The position numbers and the translations under genes were made by a program. Shown here piece by piece: positions 4,846-7,336 of a DNA stretch of 7,336 bases. Position 1 is the first letter of the stretch. Each line of letters begins with the position of its first letter. The notes below the pieces were generated by a model. It made no database searches and had not been told where the DNA came from. It saw nothing but the letters and a program-made list of their open reading frames with translations. This DNA is from Clostridia bacterium (lineage in GTDB: Bacteria > Bacillota > Clostridia > Oscillospirales > Acutalibacteraceae). The DNA lies in NCBI GenBank assembly GCA_900764115.1, contig CAAFMR010000416.1, positions 1 through 7,336 of the forward strand, given 5' to 3'.

Positions 4846-6096
4846 TTAGTTCACGTTGGGATGGACGTAGTTGGGATACGGATTCACGGATTTTCCGTTC
4901 AGACGTACCTCAAAATGCAGATGGGGTCCGGTCACATTGCCGGTGTTGCCGGCTTTGCCGATGACGGTCTTACCGCCCACCACCTTTTGCCCCACCCGGG
5001 CATACATCTCCGAGCAGTGGGCATACAGGGTCGTCACCGTCTGCCCCGCGCTGTTCTTGCCATGCTCGATCACACAGCTGTAGCCATAGCCGGAGCTCCA
5101 GCCATAGCCCCAGGTGCTGGTGTAGTTTGCCAAAATCACGGTGCCGTCTGCCGCCGCCACAATGTTCTGTCCGTAAATTTTAATGGGACCGTTGGCAATG
5201 TCGATGCCCCGGTGAACCTTGCCCCAGCGATCACCCCAATAGGAGGAGATTGCCCGCACGGTGGGCACCGGCCAATACATCATCTGCCCGTTATAGGTGC
5301 CGGTGCTGCCGCCGCCCTTCAGCAAATCCTCCAGCGCCTTATTGGCACTTTCCAGGGCGTCCTGATTGTCTTTCAGCTGGTTGTTATAATCGTTGACGGC
5401 GCTCTGATCACTGGAAAACTCGCTCTGCGCCGTGGCATACAGGCTGTCCAGCTCCTTTTTCTTGGCGTTGGAGTCCGCTAACTTTTCCTCCATCGCCTGC
5501 TTGTCCTGCTGCAGCTGGGCTTTCTTATCGGTCAGCGTCTGCTTCTTGGCAGCCAGCTCCTTCAGCGCCGTTTCCAGCTCGGTGATCATCGCCTGGTCAT
5601 TGGCGGAAATGCGTTTCACCGCCTCCGCCTTCAGCAGAAAATCGGTATAGCTCTGGGAATTGAGCAGCATCTGGATCGTGGTGACGTTGCCGCTCTTCAT
5701 CAACGCCCGCAGGCGCTGCGCCAGCTTATCCTTGGTATCCTGCGCCGCCGCCTCGTTAGCAGCGATCTCCACCTCGGTGGCGGTGATCTGCGTCTGGGTC
5801 TCCCCCAGCTGCTTGTCCAGCTCCGCCGTCTGGGTGGCAATGATATTCAGCTGCTTCACCAGATTGTTGATCTGCGAGCTGACCAAATTCCGCCGCTGTT
5901 GGCTGGCGGACAGGTCGTTTTTCGCTTTGGACAGATTCTTTTTGATGGTCTCCTGCTGCTTTTGCAGCTCCCGGAGCTGATTCTCCAGCTCCGTCTGCTG
6001 GGACGCCGAGGCGGTCATGGGCGCAGCGCACAGAGCCACCATCACCGCCGCCATCAGCAGCGCTTTTACCCGCAGCCGCAACCGCTTGTGTCTCAT
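4846..6096 (-). CDS. Secreted coiled-coil M23 metallopeptidase (EnvC/CwlO-type partner of FtsEX)
   Basis: A 416-residue murein hydrolase. The ATG at 6096 overlaps the ftsX stop by 4 nt (ATGA), with GGAAGGGAG upstream, and starts a basic signal peptide (about 1-32, cleavage near TASA-S). Residues about 33-260 are a long Gln/Lys/Glu-rich coiled coil with a central helical break near 130-165, as in EnvC, PcsB and CwlO; this part normally docks on the FtsX ectodomain. After a GGGSTG hinge the LytM/M23 domain (about 275-416) shows zinc ligands H295, D299 (HRGID) and H394, and catalytic H360 (LYAH) and H392 (GPHLHFEV). It is thus predicted to be an active endopeptidase cutting peptide cross-links, unlike E. 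coli EnvC, which only activates amidases. The genes on both sides belong to the same operon. Confidence 0.95.
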   Translation of the reverse strand: MRHKRLRLRVKALLMAAVMVALCAAPMTASASQQTELENQLRELQKQQETIKKNLSKAKNDLSASQQRRNLVSSQINNLVKQLNIIATQTAELDKQLGETQTQITATEVEIAANEAAAQDTKDKLAQRLRALMKSGNVTTIQMLLNSQSYTDFLLKAEAVKRISANDQAMITELETALKELAAKKQTLTDKKAQLQQDKQAMEEKLADSNAKKKELDSLYATAQSEFSSDQSAVNDYNNQLKDNQDALESANKALEDLLKGGGSTGTYNGQMMYWPVPTVRAISSYWGDRWGKVHRGIDIANGPIKIYGQNIVAAADGTVILANYTSTWGYGWSSGYGYSCVIEHGKNSAGQTVTTLYAHCSEMYARVGQKVVGGKTVIGKAGNTGNVTGPHLHFEVRLNGKSVNPYPNYVHPNVN

Positions 6097-6992
6097 ATCC
6101 GCATACTCCCTTCCTGCTTGAGATATTTGTTCATGGAGATGGCGCTGCCGCACACACCGACCAGCACGCCGCCCACCAAAAATCCGATGAGCAGCGGCGC
6201 CCATACCGCCCGGAAGGTCACCAGGCTCATCAGCACACCGAAGGTGAGGCGCTGCGCCAGCCACCGGTACAGCAGGTAAATCAGCCCATAGCCGATGCCG
6301 CCCGCCAGCAGCCCCATCATCACGCCCTCCACCACGAAGGGCAGCCGCACAAAGCTGTCGGTGGCGCCCACGGATTTCATAATATAAATCTCCAGCCGCC
6401 GGCTGTATACCGTCAGCTTGATGGTATTCACGATAATGAACAGCGACACCGCCAGCAGCACCACGATCAGAGCGCCGCTCACCGCCAGCACAATGCGCCG
6501 CACCCGGGACAGGGTGGCGGCAATGTTGCCGTCGTAGGAGACGCTTTCCACCCCCTCCACCTGCTCAATGGCGGTGAGACTGGTCTGGAAATTCTCCAGG
6601 TCGTGCAGAGACACGATGTAGGTGTCCGGCAGCGGGTTATTCTCCCCCTGATAGCTCTCGTAGATTTCCGCGGGCAGCTCCTGGCTGTAGCGCTCCAGGC
6701 TCTCCTCCTTGGAGATAAAACTGACCTTCGCCACATTATCCAGCGCCTGCAGCCGTTCGCCCACCTGAGCGGTCGCTGTTTCGTCCAGCCCCTCATTCAG
6801 ATACACCGCCACCACATTCTGCTCATAGGCGGTCTGAAACAGATGGTCGATATTCACATAAAACAGATACGAAAATCCCGTCAGCAGCAGACAGATAATG
6901 AGCACGCCCACGCTCGCCAGCGCCATAAACCGGTTGCGCCACGTGTTGCGCAGCCCCTCGCCCACCAGATACCGGATGTCATTGGCACGCAT
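6093..6992 (-). CDS. ftsX: Cell division permease FtsX
   Basis: A 299-residue integral membrane protein of typical FtsX length. Four helices are visible: about 24-46, 167-190, 218-241 and 265-286. The first extracytoplasmic loop (about 47-166) is the ectodomain that contacts the hydrolase, and NTIKLTVYSRRLEIYIMKSV (189-208), followed by GAT and VVEG (220-223), is the family hallmark next to the FtsE-coupling region. It works with FtsE as a mechanotransmitting complex controlling peptidoglycan hydrolysis rather than moving a substrate. The ATG at 6992 shares its A with the ftsE TGA (TGATG); a GTG codon just before it is also possible but is closer to the GGGGGTGATC ribosome binding site. The M23 gene follows with a 4-nt overlap. 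Confidence 0.96.
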   Translation of the reverse strand: MRANDIRYLVGEGLRNTWRNRFMALASVGVLIICLLLTGFSYLFYVNIDHLFQTAYEQNVVAVYLNEGLDETATAQVGERLQALDNVAKVSFISKEESLERYSQELPAEIYESYQGENNPLPDTYIVSLHDLENFQTSLTAIEQVEGVESVSYDGNIAATLSRVRRIVLAVSGALIVVLLAVSLFIIVNTIKLTVYSRRLEIYIMKSVGATDSFVRLPFVVEGVMMGLLAGGIGYGLIYLLYRWLAQRLTFGVLMSLVTFRAVWAPLLIGFLVGGVLVGVCGSAISMNKYLKQEGSMRI

Positions 6993-7336
6993 CACAGGAG
7001 ATCACCCCCCGCCAAAACCGGCTCCCGCGCCGGAACAGCCGCTTCCCGTTTGCCGGTATCGGACACGATCCGTCCGTCCGCCAGGGTAATCACCCGGTGG
7101 TTGAACTGCTGCACCAGCTCATGCTCGTGGGTCACCATCAGCACGGTGGTGCCTTTTTCATTGAGCCGGCTGAGCAGCTCCACAATATCATAGGACATCT
7201 GGGGGTCCACGTTACCGGTGGGCTCGTCCGCGATAATCAGCTTAGGATTATTCGCCAGCGCCCGCGCCAGCCCCACCCGCTGCTGCTCGCCGCCGGACAG
7301 CTCCAGGGGATGGCGGTCGCCCTTGCCCTGCAGCCC
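6992..7336 (-). CDS. ftsE: Cell division ATP-binding protein FtsE, C-terminal half (cut by window edge)
   Basis: The last 114 residues of an ABC ATPase run in from the right edge. The signature motif LSGGEQQRVGLARAL, Walker B and D-loop (LIIADEPTGNVDP) and the switch histidine in TVLMVTHEHEL are intact and in normal order. The Walker A and Q-loop lie outside the window; full FtsE is about 220-230 residues. A short Ala/Pro/Glu-containing tail follows the core. FtsE hydrolyses ATP at the inner membrane face and drives conformational change in FtsX, encoded immediately downstream with a 1-nt overlap. The assignment as FtsE rather than another LolD-like ATPase rests on the ftsX neighbour. Confidence 0.95.
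   Translation of the reverse strand, partial: GLQGKGDRHPLELSGGEQQRVGLARALANNPKLIIADEPTGNVDPQMSYDIVELLSRLNEKGTTVLMVTHEHELVQQFNHRVITLADGRIVSDTGKREAAVPAREPVLAGGDLL

Noticed and set aside
3494..4849. Long plus-strand open frame (451 codons) opposite the S41 gene
   Set aside because: It is antisense to a clear S41 protein, its translation is rich in His/Gln/Arg/Gly with no recognisable domain, and it runs through the operon terminator. This is typical of a GC-rich shadow frame.
6097..6264. Upstream extension of the M23 frame
   Set aside because: The 56 extra codons lie wholly inside ftsX in another frame, whereas the internal ATG at 6096 starts a clear signal peptide and has a ribosome binding site.

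Overview
The window reads as a chromosomal segment of a GC-rich low-branching Firmicute, most likely a Clostridia member of the Oscillospiraceae/Ruminococcaceae type. That placement is inferred. It rests on AGGAGG-type ribosome binding sites, SigA-like promoters with a -16 TRTG element, an ECF sigma factor followed by a single-pass membrane partner, and an ftsE-ftsX-M23-S41 gene order that is familiar in Clostridia. Every gene I can support lies on the minus strand, so transcription runs from high to low coordinates. The long plus-strand open frames are GC-rich shadows of these genes.

Right block (7336 to about 3515): an operon for septal or sidewall peptidoglycan remodelling. It holds ftsE (N-terminal half outside the window), ftsX, a secreted coiled-coil M23 metallopeptidase, and an S41 (C-terminal processing) family protein, and it closes with a strong intrinsic terminator. 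Gene joints are tight: a 1-nt overlap (ftsE/ftsX), a 4-nt overlap (ftsX/M23) and a 14-nt gap (M23/S41). The expected logic is that the FtsEX ATPase/permease transmits force through the FtsX ectodomain to the coiled coil of the M23 enzyme. The M23 domain has a full set of zinc and catalytic residues. The S41 protein, by contrast, has Gly where the catalytic Ser should be, although its Lys and Gln are kept. It is therefore probably a pseudoprotease, and this is the most interesting point of the window.

Middle (about 3457 to 2464): a monocistronic gene with its own promoter and terminator. It encodes a secreted, C-terminally membrane-anchored protein with a LamG-like concanavalin fold and no recognisable catalytic domain.

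Left (2420 to 874): an ECF sigma factor gene preceded by a perfect inverted repeat at its ribosome binding site. A membrane protein gene overlaps it by 14 nt, and its product is probably the sigma factor's regulator or sensor. It lacks a recognisable zinc-binding anti-sigma domain.

Far left (870 to 1): a TetR-family regulator gene with its own promoter, followed by a hairpin and then the first 19 codons of another gene, which runs off the left edge. The TetR promoter and the promoter of the truncated gene share a GGTA...TACC element next to an ACTGAC hexamer, suggesting the regulator controls both itself and that gene.

No tRNA, rRNA, CRISPR array, insertion sequence or prophage feature was seen.
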